Below the pieces are notes generated by a model. The model was not told the origin of the DNA, searched no databases, and was given only the letters and a program-made list of their open reading frames with translations. Position numbers and translations under genes: made by a program. From CAUZFZ01 sp963579025 (GTDB lineage Bacteria > Planctomycetota > Planctomycetia > Planctomycetales > Planctomycetaceae): a DNA stretch of 64,000 nucleotides. Positions within the stretch are counted from its first letter, which is position 1, and each line of letters begins with the position of its first letter. This document shows, piece by piece, positions 34,143-43,573 of the stretch. The stretch lies in contig CAUZFZ010000025.1 of the NCBI GenBank assembly GCA_963579025.1, forward strand, positions 21,105-85,104. Direction: 5' to 3'.

Positions 34143-36644
34143 ATGTCCATCTTGCGTCTAGTTTGGCTGTTTGTGGTAGTCCTGGCCGTGATTACTCGGA
34201 CAGCGTCCGCGAAGGACCTGAAGTCCGATGACGCTGCCGGAATCCGGTTTTTTGAGACGCAGATTCGACCGGTTCTTGTTAAGCATTGCTACGAATGTCA
34301 TTCGATCCAGTCCCAGAGTTCCGAGGGCAATCTGCGGCTTGATTCGCGGCAGACGATTCGCGCGGGTGGTGACCGAGGTCCGGCCATCGTGCCCGGCTCG
34401 ATCGACAAGAGTCTGTTGCTGACTGCGGTGAGCCACACGGATCCGGATCTGAAAATGCCGCCTCGGAAGCAACGTCTTCCAGACTCCGTGATCGCTGATT
34501 TGCGGCGATGGGTTGAAATCGGTGCGCCAGATTCTCGCGACGAATTCGCTGGCGGTTCCGTTGTGACAAAGGTCGGTCGAAACTTCTGGGCCTATCGTGC
34601 GCCCGTCAAACACGACGTTCCACGTGCCGACGATTCCGAATGGCCGCGCGGGGAAATCGATCGTTTTGTCTTTGCAAAGCTACAGAGTCACAAGCTGACT
34701 CCATCACCCGATGCCGACCTTTCGACTCTGCTGCGACGGCTGCATTTTGACCTGACGGGATTGCCTCCGGAGCCGGGTCGGATCGACCAGTTTGCAGCTC
34801 AAGCGGCCACGGACGGAATCGACGATGCGCTCGCGTCACGGGTTGACGAGTTGCTGGCGTCACCTCAGTTCGGTGAACGCTGGGGACGTCACTGGCTGGA
34901 CGTCGCGCGGTTCGCTGAGTCCAGCGGCAAAGACGCCAACATATCATTCCCATACGCTTGGCGCTATCGGGATTACGTCATTGACTGCCTTAATGCGGAC
35001 GTGCCGTATGACCGGTTTCTTGTCGAGCAACTGGCCGGAGACCTGCTGCCTTATGAATCTCCAGAGGAACGAGCGCGGCTGCTGATTGCCACCGGGTTCA
35101 TGGCCATTGGTACAAAGAACCTGGGCGAGATGAATCCGATTCAGTTTCTGGCCGATATCGTCGACGAGCAAATCGACACCGTGACGCGTTCCGTTCTGGG
35201 CAGTTCCGTGGCTTGTGCCCGCTGCCACGATCACAAGTTCGATGCCTTTTCCATGCGGGATTACTACGCGCTGGCCGGCGTCTTCGCGAGTACGAAGACG
35301 TACTTCGGTACCGCGGTTTCGCCAGCGAATCGAGTCGGCGGCGATCCGCTGCCGCTACCAGTCGAGGCTGGTCTGCCGGTTTTTCATGCGTCCATAACGG
35401 CTGCACGAGTCGAGAAGCTTCAGGCCGACATGGCTGCTCTTCGCAAGGAAGAAGAAGACGGTCGGGCGGCCGTCCTGAATGCCATCAAGGCCGGTGAAAG
35501 CCCGGATGGTCTATTTACGCTGCGAGACGCGCTTCGTATTTTCTGGCGGACTGGAGCCATTGAAGGACAGCTTGAGAAAGTTGACGCAAACGGCAAAGCG
35601 TTGCCTCTGGCGTCGGGAGTTCTGGACCGTGAGCGCAGTCTGAACGTGCCCCTGCTGAAGCGAGGCGAGATTTCTCAACCGGGAGAAATCATCCCTCGAG
35701 CATTTCCGGCGGTCTTCAATCTGACTCAGGTAAATCCGATTCCTGACAACAGCAGCGGGCGACTGGAACTGGCGCGATGGCTGACGCATCAACGGCATCC
35801 GTTGACCTCCCGTGTCATGGTCAATCGCATCTGGAAACACATATTTGGCGCGGGTCTGGTCTCCACTATTGACGACTTCGGCGCCACCGGCAAACCACCG
35901 AGTCATCCGGAATTGCTGGACTACCTGGCTCTGCGTTTTGTTGAGAAGGACTGGTCCATCAAGGCCATGATTCGCGAATTGGTTCTGACACGGGCGTATC
36001 GTCAGGCCTCGACTTATCGTAATGCCGCCTTTCAGGCCGATCCGAAAAATCGACTGCTCTGGCGAATCTCCAAACGACGCCTCGAAGCCGAGGCGATCCG
36101 CGACGCGATGCTGGCTGTATCGAGCGAGCTTGATCGCAAGCGGCCGAAAGCGTCGCTGGTGGGACGCGTGATCGGTGACCGACCGATTTCGATCATCGGG
36201 CTGGACAAGCGACTTCCTCAAGACCTCGATGGAACCGTCCATCGATCTGTCTATCTGCCAGTAATCCGTGATCGTCTGCCGGACGTGCTGGAACTGTTTG
36301 ACTTTGCCGAGCCCAGCTTTGTGACGGGAGCCCGCGAAAACACCAATGTTCCCACTCAGGCCCTGTACCTGATGAACAGCCCGTTCGTGCAGGAACGCGC
36401 AGCCGCGCTTGCGAAGCGTGTCCGGACGGAAGCTGGCGCCGATCCGATAGCAGAGGTCCGACTGGTCTTCCGGTTGTGCTTCAGCCGTCTACCTGATTCA
36501 GACGAACATGCCCGGGCTCTGAAGTTTCTGGGTTCGCGTGTTGGGCCGACCGACAAAGCGAATGACGCCGACGAAAATACAGAAGCCCTTGTCGATTTCT
36601 GTCACGCGATTCTCGCCACTGCAGAATTCCGAAATCTCGATTAA
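34143..36644 (+). CDS. PSCyt1/DUF1549/DUF1553 planctomycete cytochrome-like protein
   Basis: This 833-residue exported protein has its ATG at 34143 (an in-frame ATG at 34116 is an alternative) and a signal peptide MSILRLVWLFVVVLAVITRT. The N-terminal PSCyt1 domain has heme motif CYECH (49-53) and a later MPPRKQ segment that may provide the axial Met. DUF1549 spans about 145-380 and carries a second CARCH (358-362) followed by DHKFDAF. DUF1553 fills the C-terminus (about 565-815; WLTHQRHPLTSRVMVNRIWK). The next gene encodes the DUF1501 partner 11 bases downstream, the usual pairing. The two are thought to form an envelope redox or degradation module; the substrate is unknown. Confidence 0.9.
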   Translation: MSILRLVWLFVVVLAVITRTASAKDLKSDDAAGIRFFETQIRPVLVKHCYECHSIQSQSSEGNLRLDSRQTIRAGGDRGPAIVPGSIDKSLLLTAVSHTDPDLKMPPRKQRLPDSVIADLRRWVEIGAPDSRDEFAGGSVVTKVGRNFWAYRAPVKHDVPRADDSEWPRGEIDRFVFAKLQSHKLTPSPDADLSTLLRRLHFDLTGLPPEPGRIDQFAAQAATDGIDDALASRVDELLASPQFGERWGRHWLDVARFAESSGKDANISFPYAWRYRDYVIDCLNADVPYDRFLVEQLAGDLLPYESPEERARLLIATGFMAIGTKNLGEMNPIQFLADIVDEQIDTVTRSVLGSSVACARCHDHKFDAFSMRDYYALAGVFASTKTYFGTAVSPANRVGGDPLPLPVEAGLPVFHASITAARVEKLQADMAALRKEEEDGRAAVLNAIKAGESPDGLFTLRDALRIFWRTGAIEGQLEKVDANGKALPLASGVLDRERSLNVPLLKRGEISQPGEIIPRAFPAVFNLTQVNPIPDNSSGRLELARWLTHQRHPLTSRVMVNRIWKHIFGAGLVSTIDDFGATGKPPSHPELLDYLALRFVEKDWSIKAMIRELVLTRAYRQASTYRNAAFQADPKNRLLWRISKRRLEAEAIRDAMLAVSSELDRKRPKASLVGRVIGDRPISIIGLDKRLPQDLDGTVHRSVYLPVIRDRLPDVLELFDFAEPSFVTGARENTNVPTQALYLMNSPFVQERAAALAKRVRTEAGADPIAEVRLVFRLCFSRLPDSDEHARALKFLGSRVGPTDKANDADENTEALVDFCHAILATAEFRNLD

Positions 36645-36655
36645 AGGTAGTGGCC

Positions 36656-38095
36656 ATGCTGTTCGAACCGAAAGCGATCGACTGCGAGAGCGGCCGCTCC
36701 CGGCGAACCTCATTGAAATCGCTGGCATCCGGATTCGGGTATCTCGCGTTTGCCCGGTTGGCTCATGACGCAGCCGCCCGAGTAGCAGGCAGTGGCAGCG
36801 AACTCACGCCGAAGCCGACGCATTTTGCACCGCGAGCGAAGCGTGTGATCTTCCTGTGTATGAATGGAGGACCGTCGCACGTCGACCTGTTCGATCATAA
36901 GCCATTGCTAACTAAGAACTCCGGACAGGAGTTGTCGAAGAGCGGACCCCGATTGTTGCCATCACCGTTCAAGTTCACTCAACATGGCGAGTCCGGTTTG
37001 TGGTTTTCTGAGGTGTGCCCGCATGTCGCCGATCATGCAGACGACATCTGCATGATTCACAGCATGCACACAGACCTGCCAAATCACTCGCAGGCATTCA
37101 TCCAGATGCACACCGGCAGTTTTCAGTTTACGCGCCCGTCGATGGGAGCGTGGACGGTTTACGGCCTCGGTACGGAAAACACTGACCTGCCGGGCTTCAT
37201 CACGTTGAACCCGCCCGCGGATAACGGCGGAGCCCGAAACTACGGAACCAGTTTCCTGCCATCAATCTGTCAGGCCACGAAGATTGGTACAAATCAGATT
37301 CCTGGTTTCTATGCGAAACTGCTGGGTGTCGACGAAGAGCCCGGGCCGCCGCTCAAGAACATTCGCAACACTCGGCTGTCAGAGAAACGACAGCGGGAAC
37401 AGCTTGATCTGATCCGCGACCTCAATGCCCGGAAGCTGAGTCGCGATGTCTACCATCCTGAAATCGAGGGTGCCATCGAGTCTTTCGAACTGGCGTTTCG
37501 TATGCAGCAAGCCGTTCCCGACCTGCTGGACCTGAAGAGCGAACCGCAGGCGATGCTCGCGTCTTACGGGATCGGTTCCGGATTACCGACCGATCGATTC
37601 GGTCGACAGTGCCTGTTGGCTCGACGTCTGGCTGAGGCCGGCGTGCGATTCATCGAACTGACGGCACCGATCGGCTGGGACCACCACTTTCTGTTAAAGG
37701 ACAATCTCACCGAAAGCTGCGTCGCCACCGATCAACCAGTGGCCGCCCTTCTGACTGACCTCAAACAACGCGACATGCTGAAAGACACGCTCGTGATCTG
37801 GGCAGGAGAGTTCGGTCGCACACCGTATGCCCAAAGCGGCACGGGACGTGATCACAACAACAAGGGATTCAGTATCTGGATGGCCGGAGGCGGTGTTCGC
37901 GGTGGCATGAGCTACGGAGCCACAGACGAGTTCGGTCATAAAGCCGTCGAGAATCCCGTTCACATCCACGACTGGCACGCGACGGTGTTGCATCTATTTG
38001 GACTTGATCACGAACGCCTGACCTTCAACTACGCCGGTCGTGACTTCCGTCTGACAGATGTCTACGGGCAGGTCGTCAAAGAGATCCTTGCGTGA
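36656..38095 (+). CDS. DUF1501 family protein
   Basis: The ATG at 36656 has AAAGG eight bases upstream; a GTG two codons earlier is less likely. The 479-residue product has a twin-arginine-like segment (SRRTSLKSLASGFGYLAFA), then AKRVIFLCMNGGPSHVDLFDHKP, the DUF1501 hallmark. Family motifs follow: GWDHH in ELTAPIGWDHHFLLKDN and TLVIWAGEFGRTPYAQ, ending with WHATVLHLFGLDHERLTF. DUF1501 has an alkaline-phosphatase/sulfatase-like fold but its reaction is unknown. It forms a pair with the preceding DUF1549/DUF1553 gene. Confidence 0.92.
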   Translation: MLFEPKAIDCESGRSRRTSLKSLASGFGYLAFARLAHDAAARVAGSGSELTPKPTHFAPRAKRVIFLCMNGGPSHVDLFDHKPLLTKNSGQELSKSGPRLLPSPFKFTQHGESGLWFSEVCPHVADHADDICMIHSMHTDLPNHSQAFIQMHTGSFQFTRPSMGAWTVYGLGTENTDLPGFITLNPPADNGGARNYGTSFLPSICQATKIGTNQIPGFYAKLLGVDEEPGPPLKNIRNTRLSEKRQREQLDLIRDLNARKLSRDVYHPEIEGAIESFELAFRMQQAVPDLLDLKSEPQAMLASYGIGSGLPTDRFGRQCLLARRLAEAGVRFIELTAPIGWDHHFLLKDNLTESCVATDQPVAALLTDLKQRDMLKDTLVIWAGEFGRTPYAQSGTGRDHNNKGFSIWMAGGGVRGGMSYGATDEFGHKAVENPVHIHDWHATVLHLFGLDHERLTFNYAGRDFRLTDVYGQVVKEILA

Positions 38096-38256
38096 TCGTC
38101 AGGTCATCGCGATAGAGGGCGAGATGCGGTGACGTTGCCGATGTGATTACCAACGGGATTCAGCGGCCTGAAGCAGTCGTAGCTGAACGTGTATGGCTGG
38201 TTGCGCAACCTCGCGACGGCCTGTTACGGCGAAGTCACAGCCGTGAGATTCAGAAC

Positions 38257-40344
38257 ATGGAATGGCACAGAACAATGAGTACAATGAGTCGCGAACTCGC
38301 TGCGGCGATCACCGCAATCCTGCTGATCGTAAATGGCCTCGGCGCCGAAGAACGTGCGCCGGTGTTTCCTGAACCGCCTCGTCTGGCGACCACGCAACGG
38401 GAACTTGCCGCCGAAATGTCTCGTGACGACTTTTCCGCAAGGCAGGCCGCGGCGTTGAAGAAAGCCGATTCACTGGTGGCCAAGCCCGTCGCATTGCCCA
38501 CCGACTACGGCTCGTGGATTTTCTACTACGCCTGCCCCGACGATGGCTCGACGCTGCGTATGCTCTCGCTTCAGGAGCACCAGTGTCCCAAGTGTCAGCG
38601 GACGTACTCCGACGACCAGACAGTCGCAGCTTACCGGTGTCAGATGCACCACAACCTGGAACACGCGGCTCTTGCGCTTGGATGGGCGTACGCTTACACC
38701 AAACACGACAAGTATGCCTCACAGGTACGTCAAATTCTGGTCCATCTGGCGGATGCGTATGCCGATTACCCCGCACGCCTCGACCGCTGGGGTCGACGCG
38801 GGTTGTTTGCGCCATTGGGTGGGCGACGTTACGTGCAGAGTCTGGATGAAGCCGTCGGCGTGATCCGTCTGGCCAAGGCGTACGATCTGACTCGCCGTTC
38901 ATCTGTGTGGAAAGACAATGGCCGCCAGCACGTGGAAACGGACTTCTTTCGAGCCACCGCAACCACGCTGCTGACATTCAATCAAGGCATTAACAATCAT
39001 CAGACCTGGTACAACGCCGGTCTGATGGCAATCGCGTCAGTCCTGTCGGACGAGGAACTCGTCCAGCAGGTCCTGACGATGCGGGGCGGGTTTCACGATC
39101 AGCTTCAGCGAAGTCTCGGCGATGACGGGCTGTGGTACGAAGGTGCCATGGCCTATCAAAACTACGCCTTGCAGGCGATGGTCGAAATCGTCGACGCAGG
39201 ACGTCGGCTTGATTTGGAATTGCACCAGGAGCCGCGGTTCAGAAAACTCATTTCCAGTTCGCTGAAGGTCGCCTATCCCAACGGCCATTATCCCGCCATC
39301 AACGATAGTGATCCCGGCACTTTTCGCAGCTTCCGGTGGTCCTTTGAGTGGGCGTGGAAGACATACGGCGATCCAGTGTTCGCTCAAGCGGCAGCGTGGG
39401 GCAATCCGAAGCGGCATGCTCAGATGCTCGGTCCCGGCGCAAAACCCGCCTGGCCACTGGAGACAAAGTCCATCAACCTTGCCGACGCCGGCCTGGCGAT
39501 TCTACGAACTGGTGAATCGGCAAAGCAGACGTGCGTGTTCTTTGATTATGGTCAACACGGCGGCGGTCACGGGCATTGTGACAAGTTGAATATCACTCTG
39601 TTTGCCAATGGCCGCGAGTGGCTGCTCGATACGGGTCGTATCGGCTACTCGTACAAGGAGTACAAGACATGGGTCAAACACACGGTGGCTCACAACACAG
39701 TTGTGATCGATGGTGCAAGCCAGACGCCGACAACAGGGCAGTTAAACTGGCTGAAGACTGGCGATCAGTGGGCTGCGTGCGCCGGCGAGTGCGAGACGGC
39801 GTATCCTGGCGTCACGTTGAGGCGGTCGCTGCTGCTGACGTCGATGATGCTCGTGGATTTGTACGAGGTGGTCGCCATTCGCGACGTCGACATTGACTGG
39901 ATTGTCCATGCAGTCACCGATCCGGTGACGCCCGTCGCGCCGTGCGAATCATCGCCAATCCAGTCACTCGGTAAGGTTGCGGGTTATCCACATTTGCTTG
40001 AGGCACGACGTTGGAATGATCCTTCCGCGTCGGTCTGGGATTTTCCTGCCGGTACACTTCGGCTGCGTCTTTGGCTTGACGGCGATGCACCGGACGAGAT
40101 TTTCACGGCCATCGGAATTGGCAACCGAGTTAATCAGAAGGCCCCGGCACTACTCCGTCGCCGAAAGGCCAGTCGCAATGCACGCTTCCTGACGGTGTAC
40201 GACCTGAGCGGTCAGGGCGACCATATTCAGGAAGTGCGTTTGATCGACGGCAAGTCCTCGGAAATCAAAGTCAAGACATCCGAGAGTGACTGGAAGATCA
40301 CGTTCGCTGCCAGTGATCTGAGTCTCGACATTCACGAGAGGTAG
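38257..40344 (+). CDS. Heparinase II/III-like polysaccharide lyase
   Basis: Start taken at ATG 38257; ATG 38275 or 38284 are alternatives. The 695-residue product has a signal peptide (RELAAAITAILLIVNGLGAE). An N-terminal alpha-helical toroid follows (about 90-420) with a small Cys cluster, CPDDGS...HQCPKCQ, possibly metal-binding, and NNHQTWYNAGLMA and GLWYEGAMAYQNYALQAM, as in alginate and heparinase-type lyases. The beta-sandwich part begins near 425 and has FFDYGQHGGGHGHCDKLNIT and HNTVVIDGASQT, the heparinase II/III signature with catalytic His residues. It should cleave an acidic polysaccharide in the periplasm or outside. The nearby sulfatases suggest a sulfated substrate. Confidence 0.87.
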   Translation: MEWHRTMSTMSRELAAAITAILLIVNGLGAEERAPVFPEPPRLATTQRELAAEMSRDDFSARQAAALKKADSLVAKPVALPTDYGSWIFYYACPDDGSTLRMLSLQEHQCPKCQRTYSDDQTVAAYRCQMHHNLEHAALALGWAYAYTKHDKYASQVRQILVHLADAYADYPARLDRWGRRGLFAPLGGRRYVQSLDEAVGVIRLAKAYDLTRRSSVWKDNGRQHVETDFFRATATTLLTFNQGINNHQTWYNAGLMAIASVLSDEELVQQVLTMRGGFHDQLQRSLGDDGLWYEGAMAYQNYALQAMVEIVDAGRRLDLELHQEPRFRKLISSSLKVAYPNGHYPAINDSDPGTFRSFRWSFEWAWKTYGDPVFAQAAAWGNPKRHAQMLGPGAKPAWPLETKSINLADAGLAILRTGESAKQTCVFFDYGQHGGGHGHCDKLNITLFANGREWLLDTGRIGYSYKEYKTWVKHTVAHNTVVIDGASQTPTTGQLNWLKTGDQWAACAGECETAYPGVTLRRSLLLTSMMLVDLYEVVAIRDVDIDWIVHAVTDPVTPVAPCESSPIQSLGKVAGYPHLLEARRWNDPSASVWDFPAGTLRLRLWLDGDAPDEIFTAIGIGNRVNQKAPALLRRRKASRNARFLTVYDLSGQGDHIQEVRLIDGKSSEIKVKTSESDWKITFAASDLSLDIHER

Positions 40345-40404
40345 CCCACATCACAGGTCAGGTAACAACCTCACAACAATGGGCTGGCATTGGGCCGCGT
40401 ACCG

Positions 40405-42057
40405 TCACATCGCCCCGACACTGCGAGCCCACGCTTCCCAGGGCGGCTTCATTCGACTGACAACGTCATTTCGCTCGCTTGCCAGATTGTGCAGCTCACT
40501 GCGATCGTCTTCCAGATTGTAGAGTTCCCACGGCTGCCCTTTGGTTCGCACCAGCTTCCACGGCCCCTGTCGCATTGCGGCATTGCCCATGTGCTCCCAG
40601 AACAACGGTCGGTTCGACGGAAACGCTGTCGTGCGAAACAGCGGAGCGAAAGACAAACCAGCTGCGGGCTTGATCTCGTGCCCGTTGAAACTGGTCGGAT
40701 ACGTGGCGCCGGCGACCTCAGCGAGTGTGGGCATGATGTCGATGACGTGTCCGACGTGGCTGTTCATGGAACCGCGTTCGACCTTCAGTCCACTCGGCCA
40801 GTGAACCACCAGCGGTGTCGAAATGCCGCCTTCGTGAGTCCAGTGCTTGTGCTTTCGAAACGGCGTGTTCCCGGCGTTTGACCAGGACTGACCATAGGTG
40901 CGATATGAATCCGCCGTCCCGGTTGGACCCTTGAGATCTGGTCGAAAGTCACCGCCCAGCAGTCCGCCCTCGTGACAGGCTCCGTTGTCGGACAAGAACA
41001 GCAGCAGTGTGTTGTCCAGTCGATCTTCCTCACGTAGCCGATCGACGAGCCGTCCAATATTCCAGTCCATGCGGTCAACCATCGCCGCGTAGATGGCCAT
41101 TCTCAGATCGAGTTCTGTTTTCTGCTCGTCGCTCAACTCGTCCCAGTCGCGACCGTCTGCCGGACTGAGTTTCCACTCAGGGCGAATCAGTTTCATCTCG
41201 ACCATGCGGTGATAACGCTCACGCCTGAGCGTCTTCCAGCCATCGCGATACCGCCCCCGGTACTTGTCAATCAGCTCGGGGGGCGCGTGCAGCGGCCAGT
41301 GCGGAGCATTAAATGCCAGGTAGAGAAAGAAAGGACGCTTGGCGTGACTTTCATTGTGATGCTCAAGTGATGCCAGTGCCTCATCCGTAAACGCGTCTGT
41401 TGAGTAGAAGTCCGCTGCCTTTGGAACCAGTCGCTGATCGTCGCGAGCGAACACGCGTTGAAGCCCCTTACGCTTCGCCTTCGAGATGTCGAAATAATTC
41501 ATGCCGCCCGAGATGAGACCGTAATAGCGATCAAAGCCGCGATCGATCGGCCATGCCGGACGGAACTCTCCCACATGCCACTTGCCGGACATGTAACATC
41601 GATAGCCGGCTGTCTTCAGCACCTCGGCCAGCGTGACGCAGTTCTGATTGAGATACCCCTGCGTGGGACTCGGCTGTTTGGCCGGGCTCGACGACACCAT
41701 CTTTCCGACACCGGCCTGATGCGGATACAGCCCCGTGAGCAACGCGGCTCTTGTCGGACAGCAGCGAGCGGCATTGTAGAAGTGAGTAAACCGCAGCCCG
41801 TCTGCAGCCAGCCGATCAAGATTGGGAGTCTCGATTTCGCCGCCGTAGCAGCCAATGTCCGAGTACCCCATGTCATCAGCCATGATGACAATAATGTTTG
41901 GACGCGCGCTCGACTCGGCGGAGAGTGATTTCGTGTAAGACGTTTGCGGAAAGGCTACTGCCAACGCTGAAATGACGAGTGTGGCTACTCTGTGTAGTAA
42001 ACGACTTGCGGAGTTCCGGCGGCAAGCGGACTGTGTCGTGGTAAGGAACTGGTACAT
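40405..42057 (-). CDS. Arylsulfatase (FGly type)
   Basis: This 550-residue exported protein has a signal peptide around residues 20-45. PNIIVIMADDMGYSDIGCYG carries the first metal-binding Asp pair. The signature is CCPTRAALLTG with Cys99 (C-x-P-T-R) as the formylglycine precursor; YMSGKWHVGEF and LLLFLSDNGACHEG complete the active site. The C-terminus ends with the usual ELYNLEDDRSELHNLA. It lies convergent with the heparinase-like gene. Closest in type to arylsulfatase A of bacteria; the true glycan substrate is unknown. Confidence 0.9.
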   Translation of the reverse strand: MYQFLTTTQSACRRNSASRLLHRVATLVISALAVAFPQTSYTKSLSAESSARPNIIVIMADDMGYSDIGCYGGEIETPNLDRLAADGLRFTHFYNAARCCPTRAALLTGLYPHQAGVGKMVSSSPAKQPSPTQGYLNQNCVTLAEVLKTAGYRCYMSGKWHVGEFRPAWPIDRGFDRYYGLISGGMNYFDISKAKRKGLQRVFARDDQRLVPKAADFYSTDAFTDEALASLEHHNESHAKRPFFLYLAFNAPHWPLHAPPELIDKYRGRYRDGWKTLRRERYHRMVEMKLIRPEWKLSPADGRDWDELSDEQKTELDLRMAIYAAMVDRMDWNIGRLVDRLREEDRLDNTLLLFLSDNGACHEGGLLGGDFRPDLKGPTGTADSYRTYGQSWSNAGNTPFRKHKHWTHEGGISTPLVVHWPSGLKVERGSMNSHVGHVIDIMPTLAEVAGATYPTSFNGHEIKPAAGLSFAPLFRTTAFPSNRPLFWEHMGNAAMRQGPWKLVRTKGQPWELYNLEDDRSELHNLASERNDVVSRMKPPWEAWARSVGAM

Positions 42058-42243
42058 GGTTATCCGTCTTCATGCTCGCATTGCGCTCTCAGTGCTCGGA
42101 CGGCCCATTGTCGGTCGTTGCAACCATCCCGCTGCTACAGGGCAAGGGGTGAGTTCGTAATGACATCGACCGCTTCATTCTGCAGCGTTTCGAGGCAGAA
42201 GGTGTCGGACTGTCGCCGCTATCGGCTCGACATGGTCCGTTTA

Positions 42244-43275
42244 CTACCGCTTCTTCGGCTTCAGGATTGGTGTGTCCCAACCTTCGATGTCGCCGGGTTT
42301 GGCGTCCTTGATGGACGGTTTGAAGCTGAAGGTTGTGGGGTTGTACGGGCCGACGAATGACACATCGGCGTCAGCCTTAATGTCCTCTTCCATCTCCATG
42401 CACCAAAGTGTCGCGTTGATGATCATGCGGCGCACTCCCTCGCTGAGGAGGTCCTCGGAGGCGCCCTGAGTGGAGCAGAAGGCGCGGCCTTCTTTGCCGC
42501 CCTGGAAGGTGTAGGTGCGGACCCAGGCGGCCGGCTGCGGTGCTTTGTCCTCAATGGGTTTTGCTCCCACTTTCATGGACTCCAGGACGCGGTTGGTCGC
42601 GAGGATGGTGGAGTTCGGCATCGGCCTGGCCGAGTAGGCGCCCGCCATGGCGTGCATGTCCTTGACGCCTCGCATCACTGGATGGCTCTTCTGCTCGGGC
42701 ACAGTGTGCATCGCCGTGGCGAACTTGTGGTTGCTCCCGTAGTGCCCGGCACCGAGCCTCGGGTTCCATGTTTCTCCGAGGATCTGGCGACCGAAGCCGC
42801 CGACGAAGTCTTCTTTGCCGCTGTTGTAGTTGTGATAAGCGTACGTGCCCTTCAGTCCGTTGAACGCATGCGTCGTCGTCCGCAAACCGATCACCGGACC
42901 GCCGCGTTTCAGGTATTCCTCGAACTTCGCCATCCAGGCGTCCTCCGGGTGCACGAATCGCAGGAACAGAAACAGCATGTCCGCATCATCAATGACCTCG
43001 ATGCCGGGGATCGTGCTGGAACCCGGTTTGATGAGTCCGTCGTCGGTCTGACCGAAGAGGACCGTGCACTTGAAGCCGAAGCGCTTCGCCATGATGCGGG
43101 CGATGGCCGGACACGTTTCCTCGCCACGGTATTCGTGGTCGGAGGCGATGAACAGAATGTGCTTGCCCGTGCCCGGGCCAGCGTCACCCTCGTAGACAAC
43201 ACGATCAGCGGCCGTCGCGTGTGTGCACAGAATGAAGAATCCCGCTGCTGCGGTAATGACGTGTCGTGTGGTCAT
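42244..43275 (-). CDS. Exported ThuA-like domain protein
   Basis: This 343-residue protein has a signal peptide (HVITAAAGFFILCTHATA). The remainder resembles the ThuA/trehalose-utilisation fold, a class I glutamine-amidotransferase-like domain: HILFIASDHEYRGEETCPAI, DADMLFLFLRFVHPED, RGGPVIGLRTTTHAFNG and HPVMRGVKDMHAMAGAY. No catalytic Cys nucleophile in the amidotransferase position is seen, as is common for ThuA proteins. It is probably involved in sugar handling, in keeping with the glycosidase and sulfatase neighbours, but the role is inferred from context. Confidence 0.83.
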   Translation of the reverse strand: MTTRHVITAAAGFFILCTHATAADRVVYEGDAGPGTGKHILFIASDHEYRGEETCPAIARIMAKRFGFKCTVLFGQTDDGLIKPGSSTIPGIEVIDDADMLFLFLRFVHPEDAWMAKFEEYLKRGGPVIGLRTTTHAFNGLKGTYAYHNYNSGKEDFVGGFGRQILGETWNPRLGAGHYGSNHKFATAMHTVPEQKSHPVMRGVKDMHAMAGAYSARPMPNSTILATNRVLESMKVGAKPIEDKAPQPAAWVRTYTFQGGKEGRAFCSTQGASEDLLSEGVRRMIINATLWCMEMEEDIKADADVSFVGPYNPTTFSFKPSIKDAKPGDIEGWDTPILKPKKR

Positions 43276-43573
43276 TGAGCTGTCCCGTTGCTGTTCTGTT
43301 GATTCTCAGGAGATGGATACCTGCGGACTGCCTGCTCTGCACTCGTGTCAGTGCGTGCCGGTGTATCGTACGAGTCTCCAGCTTCGTGACAACGCTCTCC
43401 TGATTCCCAGTTGGCAGGTTGAACCGGCCGTTTCAAGGAGCGGGACGCCGCCGCTCCGGCCATGGGATGTATGTCGAGGCTGGGTTACACTCACCGACTG
43501 CGCCAAGGTCAAGTCAGAACCCGTGAGGTGGCTGTGGAAGGCGACCACCCAACCGCTAAGACGAATAAACACA